The position numbers and the translations under genes were made by a program. Positions 1-8,782 of a stretch of DNA of 64,000 bases are shown piece after piece. The notes beneath the pieces were generated by a model, which was not told the DNA's origin, made no database searches, and saw only the letters and a list, made by a program, of their open reading frames with translations. The DNA is from Tenacibaculum sp. AHE14PA (GTDB lineage Bacteria > Bacteroidota > Bacteroidia > Flavobacteriales > Flavobacteriaceae), in assembly GCF_019278465.1 (NCBI RefSeq), contig NZ_CP058983.1, forward strand, positions 2,417,501 through 2,481,500. Reading direction: 5' to 3'. The stretch's first letter is position 1. Every line of letters begins with the position of its first letter.

Positions 1-309
1 ACCATACATACGATTGATTATGGTGTAAAAGCTGTTTCTGGTAAAGATGTTACCTTAGAGAGAATTGGTCAAATGCCAATGCCTATAGATGTTGAGGTTA
101 CTTATGTTGATGGAAGCAAAGAAGCGTTTAATATTCCTTTACGTATGATGCGTGGCGAAAAACCAACCAAGGCAACTAAAATTGCAGATTGGACGTTTGC
201 ACACCCAACATATACATTTACAACTTCAAAAGAAGTGAAATCTGTACAAATTGATCCGTCAAAATTAATGGCAGACATCAATCAAGAAAATAACTCGTTC
301 GGAAAATAA
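1..309 (+). CDS. M1 family metallopeptidase, C-terminal end (partial)
   Basis: The reading frame is open from the first base and ends at TAA 307-309, so only the last 102 codons are present. The visible part has the C-terminal beta-rich segment seen in flavobacterial M1 (gluzincin) aminopeptidases, including the stretches RIGQMPMPIDVEVTY, IPLRMMRGEK and IDPSKLMADINQENN. The zinc-binding HEXXH region lies outside the window, so catalytic competence cannot be judged. Family assignment rests on recognising this conserved tail. No other gene shares its transcript here: a hairpin-rich 325-bp spacer and a terminator follow. Confidence 0.75.
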   Translation, partial: TIHTIDYGVKAVSGKDVTLERIGQMPMPIDVEVTYVDGSKEAFNIPLRMMRGEKPTKATKIADWTFAHPTYTFTTSKEVKSVQIDPSKLMADINQENNSFGK

Positions 310-370
310 TAAGTAGTACAAAAGGTAAATTTAACCTGTTGCCTATTTTTAGGTATTAAAATTTACGAAC

Positions 371-424
371 TGTCAGTTCGAGTGATTTTAAGAAGTGCTA
401 ACGGAATAAAATTGTATCGAGAAC
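371..424 (+). repeat. Dispersed REP-like element, family A, half copy
   Basis: The segment starts with TGTCAGTTCGAGTGATTTT (371-389) and ends with ATTGTATCGAGAAC (411-424). Both blocks recur in the same order and orientation at 27631-27674, where they form one arm of a much longer palindrome. Only one arm is present here. Confidence 0.6.
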
Positions 425-460
425 CAGTTTTGTTATAAGAATCTATAACAAATTCTGGTT
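422..460. repeat. Local inverted repeat (hairpin without U-tract)
   Basis: AACCAG (422-427) pairs with CTGGTT (455-460), and TTTGTTATA (429-437) pairs with TATAACAAA (444-452), separated by a small 1x2 internal loop. No T-run follows, so it does not look like a terminator. It may be part of the repeat cluster. Confidence 0.5.
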
Positions 461-479
461 AACGAATTGTAATTTTTAA

Positions 480-509
480 CGTTATTCTAAATTTATTTCA
501 GAATCACAT
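480..509 (-). repeat. Dispersed palindromic element, family B
   Basis: This 30-nt segment matches the reverse complement of 35686-35715 at 29 of 30 positions. Internally it is an imperfect palindrome (ATTCT...AGAAT). The two copies lie 35 kb apart, both in intergenic spacers. Confidence 0.6.
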
Positions 510-550
510 CATACGGATTGATAGTTATTTAACGAAAGATATTTAGATTG

Positions 551-590
551 AAAGCGAAAACTCTATAAAGGGTTTTCGCTTTTCTTTTTT
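551..590 (+). terminator. Rho-independent terminator upstream of glnS
   Basis: An 11-bp perfect stem AAAGCGAAAAC (551-561) / GTTTTCGCTTT (572-582) has a 10-nt loop and is followed by a T-rich run to about 591. It ends the transcript of the M1 peptidase region and sits directly before the glnS promoter. Confidence 0.85.
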
Positions 591-606
591 TGGATAAAAT
601 TTTCCG

Positions 607-614
607 TAATTTTG
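607..614 (+). promoter_or_regulatory. glnS promoter -7 element
   Basis: TAATTTTG matches the Bacteroidota -7 consensus TAnnTTTG exactly and lies 20 nt before the ATG at 635. It falls inside the longest open frame (which begins at TTG 590), so the in-frame codons upstream of 635 are probably not translated. No well-spaced -33 TTG is obvious. Confidence 0.65.
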
Positions 615-634
615 CACTTCAATTTCAACAGAAG

Positions 635-2323
635 ATGTCAGAAGAAAAAAAATCATTGAATTTTTTAGAACAAATTATTGAAGAGGATATTGCAAACGGA
701 TTGCCAAAAGAGAATTTACGTTTTCGTTTTCCGCCAGAACCTAACGGATATTTACATATCGGTCACACAAAAGCTATCGGAATTAGCTTTGGTTTAGGTG
801 AAAAATACAATGCGCCAGTAAACTTACGTTTTGATGATACAAACCCTGCTAAAGAAGAGCAAGAGTATGTAGATGCTATTAAAGAAGATGTTACTTGGTT
901 AGGGTATAAATGGGCAAATGAATTGTACTCATCTGATTACTTTCAGCAATTATACGATTGGGCTGTTTTATTAATAAAAGATGGTAAAGCGTATGTCGAT
1001 AGTCAATCTTCTGAAGAAATGCGCGCTCAAAAAGGAACACCAACAAAGGTTGGAACAAATAGTCCTTTTAGAAGCAGATCTGTTGAAGAAAATTTAGATT
1101 TATTTAGCCGAATGAAAGCTGGTGAATTTGAAGAAGGAACGCATGTTTTAAGAGCTAAAATAGATATGGAATCGCCTAATATGTTATTACGTGATCCGTT
1201 AATGTATCGTATTTTAAAGAAAACACACCACAGAACAGGAAACGATTGGGTTATTTACCCAATGTATGATTGGACGCATGGTGAGAGTGATTATTTAGAG
1301 CAGATTTCACATTCTTTATGTTCTTTAGAATTTAAACCTCATAGAGAATTATACAACTGGTTTCGCGACAATGTTTACGAATACAGTAAAACCGAATTAC
1401 CAAATCCGCCAAAGCAACGCGAGTTTTCTCGTTTAAACTTAAGCTATACTATTATGAGTAAGCGTAAGTTGTTAACATTGGTAGAAAAAGGAATTGTAAA
1501 TGGATGGGATGATCCAAGAATGCCAACAATTTCTGGATTAAGAAGACGTGGTTACACACCAGCATCAATCCGTAATTTTATAGAAACTGTTGGAGTATCA
1601 AAAAGAGAAAATATTATTGATGTTTCGCTGTTAGAGTTTAAGATTCGAGAAGATTTAAACAAAACAGCAAACAGGGTTATGGGAGTTTTAGATCCTGTAA
1701 AAGTAATTATAGATAATTATCCTGAAGATAAAGAAGAGATTTTAATTGCAGAAAACAATCCTGAGGATGAAAATTCTGGCACAAGAATTATTCCTTTCGC
1801 AAGAGAAATTTATATCGAAAGAGAAGATTTTAGAGAGGAAGCAAATAAGAAGTTTTTTAGATTAAAATTAGGAAAAGAAGTTCGTTTAAAAAATGCTTAT
1901 TTTATTACTGCAACAAGTTGTGAAAAAGATGAAAACGGAGAAATTACGGTAATTCACTGTACATATGACCCGAAAACAAAATCGGGAAGTGATACAGAAG
2001 AAAGCAAGCGAAAAGTAAAAGGAACCTTACATTGGGTATCTGTAAAACACGCTGTAAAAGCTGAGGTAAGAGCATACGATCGTTTGTTTTTAGATGAAGC
2101 TCCAGATAACCATAAAGACAAAGATTTTATGGAATTTGTGAATCCTAATTCATTAGAAAAAATTACTGCTTTTGTAGAACCAAGTTTACAAACAGCAAAA
2201 ATAGGGCAACAATTTCAGTTTCAACGTTTAGGATATTTTAATGTAGATGATGATTCTACTACCGAAAATTTAGTATTTAATAAAACAGTTGGTTTACGAG
2301 ATAACTGGGCAAAAAAGAACTAA
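635..2323 (+). CDS. glnS: Glutaminyl-tRNA synthetase
   Basis: Class I aminoacyl-tRNA synthetase that charges tRNA-Gln in the cytoplasm; 562 aa from ATG 635. The N-terminal catalytic domain carries the HIGH signature in PPEPNGYLHIGHTKAI, and the KMSKS-type loop reads YTIMSKRKL. The C-terminal half is the beta-barrel anticodon-binding domain typical of GlnS. The open frame extends to a TTG at 590, but that stretch contains a perfect -7 promoter box, so ATG 635 (MSEEKKSLNFLEQ) is preferred. It is monocistronic, bounded by terminators on both sides. Two tRNA-Gln(UUG) genes, its substrates, occur at 60.7-60.9 kb. GlnS rather than GltX is supported by the eubacterial GlnS pattern RFPPEPNGYLHIGH and the length. 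Confidence 0.96.
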   Translation: MSEEKKSLNFLEQIIEEDIANGLPKENLRFRFPPEPNGYLHIGHTKAIGISFGLGEKYNAPVNLRFDDTNPAKEEQEYVDAIKEDVTWLGYKWANELYSSDYFQQLYDWAVLLIKDGKAYVDSQSSEEMRAQKGTPTKVGTNSPFRSRSVEENLDLFSRMKAGEFEEGTHVLRAKIDMESPNMLLRDPLMYRILKKTHHRTGNDWVIYPMYDWTHGESDYLEQISHSLCSLEFKPHRELYNWFRDNVYEYSKTELPNPPKQREFSRLNLSYTIMSKRKLLTLVEKGIVNGWDDPRMPTISGLRRRGYTPASIRNFIETVGVSKRENIIDVSLLEFKIREDLNKTANRVMGVLDPVKVIIDNYPEDKEEILIAENNPEDENSGTRIIPFAREIYIEREDFREEANKKFFRLKLGKEVRLKNAYFITATSCEKDENGEITVIHCTYDPKTKSGSDTEESKRKVKGTLHWVSVKHAVKAEVRAYDRLFLDEAPDNHKDKDFMEFVNPNSLEKITAFVEPSLQTAKIGQQFQFQRLGYFNVDDDSTTENLVFNKTVGLRDNWAKKN

Positions 2324-2346
2324 ATAGAAATAATATTTTTAATTAA

Positions 2347-2385
2347 AACACCTCAAAGTTTCATAAAACTTCGAGGTGTTTTTTT
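2347..2385 (+). terminator. Terminator after glnS
   Basis: AACACCTC (2347-2354) pairs with GAGGTGTT (2373-2380), extended by AAGTTT/AAACTT around a short loop, then seven T. Classic intrinsic terminator. Confidence 0.9.
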
Positions 2386-2547
2386 ATAAGTCAAATCCAT
2401 TTTTAATTTTCGATAGAATATGTATCTTTACTGATTAAGGGAGGTTAGAATAAAAAAGTTTATCTAGCTGAAAATCAATAATAAAAAGTGTTTTTTGATA
2501 CTGGGATAATTCAGATTTAAAAAACGCTTGTAAAAATATACTATATT

Positions 2548-4113
2548 ATGAGTTGTAACAGTTGTTCAACCAGTAAAGACGGCGTACCAAACGGATGCAA
2601 AAGCAATGGAAATTGTGCCTCTGGTACCTGTGGAAGTGGAAATAAATTGGCCGTTTTTGATTGGCTGTCGAATATGACTTTACCTACAGGTGAAGCTCCA
2701 TTTAATATTTTTGAAGTTCGATTTAAAAACGGACGAAAGCATTTTTATAAAAACACCGAGAAATTAACAGTTTCGATGGGTGATGTTGTGGCAGTTGAAG
2801 GATCATCTGGTCACGATATTGGTATTGTTGCGTTGGCAGGAGAGCTAGTTAAAGTTCAAATGAAGAAGCGAAAAGTTTCTGAGAATAGTGAAGATGTTAA
2901 AAAGATTTACAGAAAAGCTACTCAAAAGGATATTGATATTTGGCATACAGCCAGAGATAGAGAACAAGAAACTCAGCGAAAAGGAAGAGAGATTATTAGC
3001 CGTTTAGGGTTAAAAATGAAACTTTCAGATGTAGAGTATCAAGGAGACGGAACCAAAGCAACTTTTTATTATACAGCCGATGAACGTGTAGATTTTCGTC
3101 AGTTAATTAGAGATTTAGCAGGAACTTTTTCTATTCGTGTAGAAATGAAACAAGTTGGTATGCGCCAAGAAGCAGCACGTTTAGGAGGTGTTGGTTCATG
3201 TGGTAGAGAGCTTTGTTGCTCTACTTGGTTAACTGATTTTAGAAAAGTAAATACCGCGGCAGCACGTTATCAGCAGTTATCACTAAATCCGTTAAAGTTA
3301 GCAGGGCAATGTGGTAAATTAAAGTGTTGTTTAAATTTTGAGCTAGATACGTATTTGGATGCTTTACAAAGTTTTCCGAAACAAGATAAAATACTAAAAA
3401 CTGAAAAAGGAGATGCCGTTTTTGTTAAGATGGATATCTTTAAAAAAATACTTTGGTATACCTATAAGCATGAAAGTTTTAAGTGGTTTCAATTATCATT
3501 AGAGCAAGTTCAAGAAATTATTGAATTGAATAAAAATAATGAACTGGCTTTACCGTTAGATGAATATGAATTAGAAATAGTTACAGAAACTGTTGTTGAT
3601 TTTGAAAATGTTGTAGGACAAGATAGTTTAACTCGTTTTGATGCGCCAAAGAAATCGCGTAACAATAGACGAAAAACAAGAAAACCTTTAAATAAAAAAG
3701 AGACAGTTAAACCTGCTGATGCAGGACCAAAAAGGAGACCTCAGAGAAAACCAGTAAGTAAAACTGATGATAATTCTGCAGCTACACCTAGGCCTAGAAG
3801 AAAACCTCAAAGGAAGCCAGTAAACAAAGTTGAAGGAGCTAAACCGTCTGAAGTTAGCCCAAATAGAAAACCTCAAAAAAGGAGACCGATAAATAAAGAA
3901 GCGAATAAGAGTGCAGATAAAGAGGGGATTGATAATAGGAAACCAAAACCAAGAAATAATCCTAGAAGCAATAAGTCAAAAACAGAAAAAGTACAAGGCG
4001 ATAAAAATATTAAGCCAGAAAATAAGAAGCCAAACGCTCCGAAAAGACGAAGCAATAATCAAAGAAGAAAGAAGCCTAACGAAAACACGGACAATAAAAA
4101 TGAAAAAGAATAG
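2548..4113 (+). CDS. ricT: PSP1 / RicT-like iron-sulfur regulatory protein
   Basis: 521-aa PSP1-domain protein related to Bacillus RicT (YaaT), a subunit of an Fe-S complex that influences RNA processing. The N-terminus is cysteine-rich (C3, C6, C17, C23, C28). The PSP1 core contains the paired cysteine motifs GSCGRELCCSTWL and GQCGKLKCCLNFEL, the expected Fe-S/metal ligands. From about residue 365 a long basic low-complexity tail follows, with imperfect repeats of the type RKPQRKPV-N/S-K; such a tail suggests nucleic-acid or ribosome binding (inference). It overlaps the next gene, gldH, by 14 nt, so the two are co-translated. Whether Ric-complex function is retained in Bacteroidota is not shown by the sequence. 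Confidence 0.85.
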   Translation: MSCNSCSTSKDGVPNGCKSNGNCASGTCGSGNKLAVFDWLSNMTLPTGEAPFNIFEVRFKNGRKHFYKNTEKLTVSMGDVVAVEGSSGHDIGIVALAGELVKVQMKKRKVSENSEDVKKIYRKATQKDIDIWHTARDREQETQRKGREIISRLGLKMKLSDVEYQGDGTKATFYYTADERVDFRQLIRDLAGTFSIRVEMKQVGMRQEAARLGGVGSCGRELCCSTWLTDFRKVNTAAARYQQLSLNPLKLAGQCGKLKCCLNFELDTYLDALQSFPKQDKILKTEKGDAVFVKMDIFKKILWYTYKHESFKWFQLSLEQVQEIIELNKNNELALPLDEYELEIVTETVVDFENVVGQDSLTRFDAPKKSRNNRRKTRKPLNKKETVKPADAGPKRRPQRKPVSKTDDNSAATPRPRRKPQRKPVNKVEGAKPSEVSPNRKPQKRRPINKEANKSADKEGIDNRKPKPRNNPRSNKSKTEKVQGDKNIKPENKKPNAPKRRSNNQRRKKPNENTDNKNEKE

Positions 4114-4588
4114 TTTACTAATACTTTTTTTAACAGTTTTTACAATTGTATCATGTGATTCAGATAGAATATATGATGAGTATATAACGTTGCCTGAAAG
4201 TTCGTGGAATAAGAGCAATGCTGTTACTTTTAATTTCTCGGTAAAAGATTCTATAAACAAGAAAAATCTTTTTATAAACCTTAGAAATAATAATGAATAT
4301 AATTACAGTAATTTGTTTTTAATCGCTCAAATTAACTTTCCAGACGGTCAAATAATTATAGATACGTTAGAGTATGATATGGCAGATGTTTCCGGTAAGT
4401 TTTTGGGGGAAGGATTTTCTACAATTAAAGAAAATAAACTTTTTTATAAAGAAAATATAATATTTCCTAATACAGGAGATTATATATTTAAAGTTAAACA
4501 AGCCATGAGAAAAAATGGCAATATTGAAGGGATTGAAGAACTTGAAGGAATATCTCAAGTAGGATTTAGAATTGAAAAAACACAGTAA
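4100..4588 (+). CDS. gldH: Gliding motility lipoprotein GldH
   Basis: 162-aa lipoprotein. The signal peptide MKKNSLLILFLTVFTIVSC has a lipobox ending at C19, placing the mature protein in the cell envelope. The body, with its DRIYDEYITLP start and FPDGQIIIDTLEYDMAD segment, matches GldH, which is needed for gliding and type IX secretion-linked motility in flavobacteria. The frame is open upstream to a GTG at 3911, but that part is simply the ricT tail in another frame; ATG 4100 gives the lipoprotein signal and is the right start. It overlaps ricT by 14 nt and mrcA by 1 nt (TAATG), so the three form an operon. Confidence 0.9.
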   Translation: MKKNSLLILFLTVFTIVSCDSDRIYDEYITLPESSWNKSNAVTFNFSVKDSINKKNLFINLRNNNEYNYSNLFLIAQINFPDGQIIIDTLEYDMADVSGKFLGEGFSTIKENKLFYKENIIFPNTGDYIFKVKQAMRKNGNIEGIEELEGISQVGFRIEKTQ

Positions 4589-6885
4589 TGACAAAGAAAA
4601 AAACAATTAATTTTAGTACATATATCAAATGGTTTTGGGGCATTATATTAGGAGGGTTCCTTTTAATATGTCTATTGTTTTTATTAGCTTCTTGGGGTGT
4701 TTTTGGAGATTTACCATCTTTTGCAGAATTAGAAAACCCTAAAAGTGATTTAGCAACAGAAGTTATTTCAGCTGACGGAAAAACATTAGGAAAGTATTAT
4801 GTTAAAGCAAACAGAACACCTATAAAATATAAAGATTTACCTCCAATTTTATTGAAAGCTTTAATAGCTACCGAAGATGAACGTTTTTATGAACATTCAG
4901 GTATTGATTTTAGAGGATTGGCAAGAGCAGTATCTAAATTAGGAACCGAAGGGGGAGCAAGTACAATTACCCAACAGTTGGCTAAAAACCTATTTAATCA
5001 AGGAGGTACAAGTAATAAGTTAGTAAGACTTACTCAAAAATTAAAAGAATGGGTAGTTGCGGTAAAATTAGAGCGTCAATACACTAAAGAAGAAATAGCA
5101 ACCATGTATTTAAACACACAGGGTTTTCTTTTTAATGCAACAGGTATTCGTTCTGCGGCACGTATTTATTTTGGCAAAGAACCTAGAGAGTTAGATGTGC
5201 AAGAGGCCGCTATTTTAGTTGCAATGTTAAAAAATCCGAGGCAATACAATCCGCATAGAGAACGCTCTAAAGAAAAATCATTAGGACGAAGAAATACGGT
5301 ATTTTCTCAAATGGAAAAAAATGGAGTTATAACCGAAGAAGAAAAAGATTCGCTACAAAAAACACCTTTAAGAATAAATTTCACTCCAGAAAGTCATAGC
5401 GACGGGTTAGCTACTTATTTTAGAGAAAACCTAAAACAACGCTTAAAAAAATGGGCTAAAGAAAACCCGAAAGACAATGGCGAGGCTTATAATATTTATA
5501 AAGACGGATTAAAAGTATATGTGACTATAGATTCTCGTATGCAGAAATATGCCGAAGAGGCAAGTAGAGAGCATATGTCTAATTTGCAATCTTATTTCTT
5601 TGAGGAGCAAAAAAGAAATAAAACAGCACCTTTTTATGATTTAGATAAAAAAGAGATTTTAAATAATATGAAACGTGCTAAGCGAAGATCTGTTCGTTAT
5701 AAACGCATGAAAATTAATGGAAAATCAGAAAAAGAAATTGAAAAATCTTTTAATACAGATGTTGATATGCGCGTATTTTCTTGGAAAGGAGATCGTGATA
5801 CGGTAATGACACCATATGATTCTATACGTTATTATAAACACTTTTTACGTTCAGGTTTAGTATCTATCGAGCCTCAAACAGGTCATATTAAAGCTTGGGT
5901 AGGCGGTATTAGCAATAAATATTTTAAATACGATGCTGTAGAGCAACAAAAAAGACAAGTAGGTTCTACTTTTAAACCATTTGTATATGCAACTGCTATT
6001 AATCAGTTAAAAATGTCTCCTTGCGATCAATTACCAAACATTTTATATACAATACCGAAAGAAAAATATGGAATGCCTAAAGATTGGACACCAGAAAATA
6101 CAAGTCCAGATTATGGAGAAATGGTAACGTTAAAACAAGGTTTAGCAGGGTCTTTAAACACTATTTCAGCACAATTAATAGACAAAGTATCTCCTGTTAA
6201 CGTAGCGCGTTTAGCCGAATCAGCAGGTATAACAACAAAAATTGAGGCAAATCCATCAATAGCATTAGGAGCGATAGATTTATCGTTAATAGAAATGGTA
6301 AGTGCGTATTCTACTTTTGCAAACAAAGGCTTACGTGTTAGTCCGATGATGATTACTCGTATCGAAGATAAAAACGGAACAGTTTTAGAAGAATTTATTC
6401 CAGAAACAAAAGAAGTTTTAAGTGAAGAGTCATCGTATGTAATTTTAGATTTAATGAAAGGTGTAACAACAGGCGGGTCAGGTATTCGTTTGTGGTCAGC
6501 AGGAAAAAGGCCTGGTTATATTACTGGTCACCCATATAACTTAAAAAACCCAATTGCAGGAAAAACAGGAACAACTCAAAACCAGTCTGATGGATGGTTT
6601 ATGGGAATCGTGCCTAATTTAGTTACAGGTGTTTGGACAGGAGGTGAAGATAGAGCAACACATTTTGCAGGAATAGCAAAAGGACAAGGAGCAGCAATGT
6701 CTTTGCCAACATGGGCATTATTTATGAAAAAATGTTATGCTGATGAAAGTTTAAATATAAGTCAGGAAGATTTTGAAAAACCTTCAGAAGCGCTTTCTAT
6801 CAATGTTAATTGTGATGAGGTAAAAGAGGAAGATGTTAAAGAAGGTGAGGAAATAAAGGTAGAAGAAGGCGATACTGATTTTTAA
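4588..6885 (+). CDS. mrcA: Class A penicillin-binding protein (PBP1A-type)
   Basis: 765-aa bifunctional peptidoglycan synthase. A short cytoplasmic N-terminus and one membrane anchor (about residues 13-36) precede the GT51 glycosyltransferase domain, with the catalytic EDERFYEH motif near E96 and GGASTITQQLAKN. The transpeptidase domain has the serine motif STFK at S460-K463, an SLN motif, and KTG at 659-661. All catalytic signatures are intact. The C-terminal roughly 40 residues are acidic. The start codon overlaps the gldH stop, so the protein is made from the ricT-gldH-mrcA transcript. Confidence 0.95.
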   Translation: MTKKKTINFSTYIKWFWGIILGGFLLICLLFLLASWGVFGDLPSFAELENPKSDLATEVISADGKTLGKYYVKANRTPIKYKDLPPILLKALIATEDERFYEHSGIDFRGLARAVSKLGTEGGASTITQQLAKNLFNQGGTSNKLVRLTQKLKEWVVAVKLERQYTKEEIATMYLNTQGFLFNATGIRSAARIYFGKEPRELDVQEAAILVAMLKNPRQYNPHRERSKEKSLGRRNTVFSQMEKNGVITEEEKDSLQKTPLRINFTPESHSDGLATYFRENLKQRLKKWAKENPKDNGEAYNIYKDGLKVYVTIDSRMQKYAEEASREHMSNLQSYFFEEQKRNKTAPFYDLDKKEILNNMKRAKRRSVRYKRMKINGKSEKEIEKSFNTDVDMRVFSWKGDRDTVMTPYDSIRYYKHFLRSGLVSIEPQTGHIKAWVGGISNKYFKYDAVEQQKRQVGSTFKPFVYATAINQLKMSPCDQLPNILYTIPKEKYGMPKDWTPENTSPDYGEMVTLKQGLAGSLNTISAQLIDKVSPVNVARLAESAGITTKIEANPSIALGAIDLSLIEMVSAYSTFANKGLRVSPMMITRIEDKNGTVLEEFIPETKEVLSEESSYVILDLMKGVTTGGSGIRLWSAGKRPGYITGHPYNLKNPIAGKTGTTQNQSDGWFMGIVPNLVTGVWTGGEDRATHFAGIAKGQGAAMSLPTWALFMKKCYADESLNISQEDFEKPSEALSINVNCDEVKEEDVKEGEEIKVEEGDTDF

Positions 6886-6945
6886 CGAATTTGTTTTGAT
6901 GATGAGAATCAAAGAAGCTTTTTTAATATAAAACAAACAACTACA

Positions 6946-7647
6946 ATGATAAATAAAAAAGTAAATAACGTACAAGAAGCCGTAGCTGGTGTAAAAGACA
7001 CTATGACTTTTATGTTAGGAGGTTTCGGTTTGTGCGGAATACCAGAAAACGCTATTGCAGAGTTAGTAAAATTAAATGTAAGAGATGTTACCTGTATTTC
7101 TAATAATGCAGGTGTAGATGATTTCGGATTAGGTTTATTACTTCAAAATAAACAGATTAAAAAAATGATTTCTTCTTATGTAGGAGAGAATGATGAGTTT
7201 GAACGCCAGATGTTATCTGGTGAGTTGGATGTAGAATTAACTCCACAAGGAACTTTAGCAGAAAAGTGTAGAGCTGCACAAGCAGGTTTTCCTGCATTTT
7301 ATACGCCGGCAGGTTACGGAACAGAAGTTGCAGAAGGAAAAGAAACACGTGAGTTCGACGGAAAAATGTATGTTTTAGAACCAGCTTTTAAAGCAGATTT
7401 TGCTTTTGTTAAAGCATGGAAAGGAGATACTGCAGGGAATTTAATTTTTAAAGGAACAGCACGTAATTTTAACCCGAATATGTGTGGTGCTGCAACCATA
7501 ACAGTTGCTGAGGTAGAAGAATTAGTGCCAGCAGGAACATTAGATCCTAATCAAATTCATATTCCAGGAATTTTCGTACAACGTATTTTTCAAGGAGAAA
7601 AATATGAAAAGAGAATTGAGCAACGTACTGTAACCCCAAAATTGTAA
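6946..7647 (+). CDS. scoA: 3-oxoacid CoA-transferase, subunit A
   Basis: 233-aa alpha subunit of a succinyl-CoA:3-oxoacid (or related acyl) CoA-transferase that activates acetoacetate for entry into central metabolism. The family signature [13 protein letters not shown] is near the N-terminus, followed by the conserved [17 protein letters not shown] block. Length is typical for a split CoA-transferase. The partner subunit starts 4 nt after its stop. The exact CoA donor cannot be read from sequence; AtoD-type specificity is the alternative. Confidence 0.92.
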   Translation: MINKKVNNVQEAVAGVKDTMTFMLGGFGLCGIPENAIAELVKLNVRDVTCISNNAGVDDFGLGLLLQNKQIKKMISSYVGENDEFERQMLSGELDVELTPQGTLAEKCRAAQAGFPAFYTPAGYGTEVAEGKETREFDGKMYVLEPAFKADFAFVKAWKGDTAGNLIFKGTARNFNPNMCGAATITVAEVEELVPAGTLDPNQIHIPGIFVQRIFQGEKYEKRIEQRTVTPKL

Positions 7648-7651
7648 GAAA

Positions 7652-8308
7652 ATGGCTTTATCAAAACAACAAATAGCACAGAGAATAGCGAAAGAATTAC
7701 AAGATAAATGGTACGTTAATTTAGGTATCGGAATTCCGACTTTAGTAGCTAATTATATTCCTGAAGGCATTGAGGTTGAGTTTCAATCTGAAAACGGATT
7801 ATTAGGTATGGGACCTTTTCCTGTTGAAGGAACAGAAGATGCCGATTTAATAAACGCAGGTAAACAAACGGTTACTGTTTTAGATGGTGGTTCTATTTTC
7901 GATTCAGCAACAAGTTTTTCTATGATTCGTGGTAAACACGTTCAGTTAACTGTTTTAGGAGCGATGGAAGTTGCTCAGAACGGAGATATCGCTAACTGGA
8001 AAATTCCAGGAAAAATGGTAAAAGGAATGGGTGGCGCGATGGATTTAGTTGCATCAGCAGATAATATTATTGTTGCGATGATGCATACCAATAAGCGTGG
8101 CGAATCTAAAATATTAAAAGAATGTTCATTGCCTTTAACAGGTGTTGGTTGCGTAACTAAAGTGGTTACCAATTTAGCGGTTTTAGAAGTTAAAGAAGGT
8201 GCTTTTCATTTATTAGAAAGAGCTCCAGGAGTATCTGTTGAAGAAATTCAAACAGCTACAGCAGGAACTTTAATTGTAAACGGAGAAGTTCCTGAAATGA
8301 ATATTTAA
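7652..8308 (+). CDS. scoB: 3-oxoacid CoA-transferase, subunit B
   Basis: 218-aa beta subunit of the CoA-transferase, carrying the catalytic glutamate in the SENGLLGMGP motif (the Glu forms the enzyme-CoA thioester in this family). The N-terminal VNLGIGIPTLVANYI block is also diagnostic. It lies 4 nt behind subunit A, as expected for obligate partners made in equal amounts. Two small membrane-protein genes follow after 15 nt on the same strand. Confidence 0.93.
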   Translation: MALSKQQIAQRIAKELQDKWYVNLGIGIPTLVANYIPEGIEVEFQSENGLLGMGPFPVEGTEDADLINAGKQTVTVLDGGSIFDSATSFSMIRGKHVQLTVLGAMEVAQNGDIANWKIPGKMVKGMGGAMDLVASADNIIVAMMHTNKRGESKILKECSLPLTGVGCVTKVVTNLAVLEVKEGAFHLLERAPGVSVEEIQTATAGTLIVNGEVPEMNI

Positions 8309-8323
8309 AAGATAATTACAAAG

Positions 8324-8551
8324 ATGAAATTTATAGCTAAAAATAGTTTTATACTCACCTTAATTTTAGTTGTTGCTTTGCACTTTGTTTTAGACAAAGG
8401 ACTTGGAATAGATAATTCTTGGATACGGTTAGGAATTGTTTTTATAATATTACTTTTCATTATGCCAAGAAAAAAGAAAATACAAACTCAGTCTGGAGAG
8501 AAAACTCAAATTACTTGGTTTTTTCTAAAAAAGCCTATTATTTTAGATTAA
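8324..8551 (+). CDS. Small membrane protein, first of a tandem pair
   Basis: 75 aa with two predicted membrane helices (roughly residues 8-23 and 34-48) followed by a short conserved tail PRKKKIQTQSGEKTQITW and FLKKPIILD. I do not recognise a named family. The next gene encodes a protein of the same size with nearly the same tail, so the two are tandem duplicates. The stop codon is followed with no gap by the ATG of the second copy. Confidence 0.75.
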   Translation: MKFIAKNSFILTLILVVALHFVLDKGLGIDNSWIRLGIVFIILLFIMPRKKKIQTQSGEKTQITWFFLKKPIILD

Positions 8552-8782
8552 ATGATACAATTAATAAAGAAAATCCACAGAATTATTTATCCTCTTTTAG
8601 CAATCTTTTTTTTACTGATTTTAGATAAAGTATTTCATGTAGAGCCAGATTGGCTACGAATTGCGGTAGCAATTGCTTTAGGGTATTTTTTATCACCAAG
8701 AAAAAAAATAATACAAACGCAAACAGGAGAAAAGAAACAGTTAACCTGGATTTTTCTTAAAAAACCAATTTTTTTAGATTAA
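8552..8782 (+). CDS. Small membrane protein, second of a tandem pair
   Basis: 76 aa, paralogous to the preceding gene: two hydrophobic helices, then PRKKIIQTQTGEKKQLTW and FLKKPIFLD. The helices have diverged more than the tail, suggesting the cytoplasmic C-terminus is the functionally constrained part (inference). Its TAA overlaps the ATG of xth (TAATG), giving tight translational coupling to a DNA-repair nuclease. Function unknown. Confidence 0.75.
   Translation: MIQLIKKIHRIIYPLLAIFFLLILDKVFHVEPDWLRIAVAIALGYFLSPRKKIIQTQTGEKKQLTWIFLKKPIFLD

Larger units (their letters stand above)
310..550. other. Repeat-rich spacer without a gene
   Basis: I find no credible gene between the M1 peptidase stop and glnS. 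The spacer holds three repeat-like structures: a half-copy of a dispersed palindrome (371-424), a local inverted repeat (422-460), and a 30-nt element found again in inverted orientation at 35686-35715 (480-509). A terminator closes the spacer. Confidence 0.6.

Noticed and set aside
590..634. Extended N-terminus of GlnS from TTG 590
   Set aside because: The stretch contains the T-tract of a terminator and an exact -7 promoter box; the family N-terminus begins at ATG 635.
3688..4260. Three minus-strand open frames antisense to the ricT tail and gldH
   Set aside because: They arise from the low-complexity Lys/Arg/Pro codons on the plus strand; their hydrophobic translations have no start signals and overlap well-supported genes.
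8419..8628. 69-aa plus-strand frame across the two small membrane-protein genes
   Set aside because: It is in another frame of two mutually supporting paralogs with a shared tail motif and has no homology-like pattern of its own.
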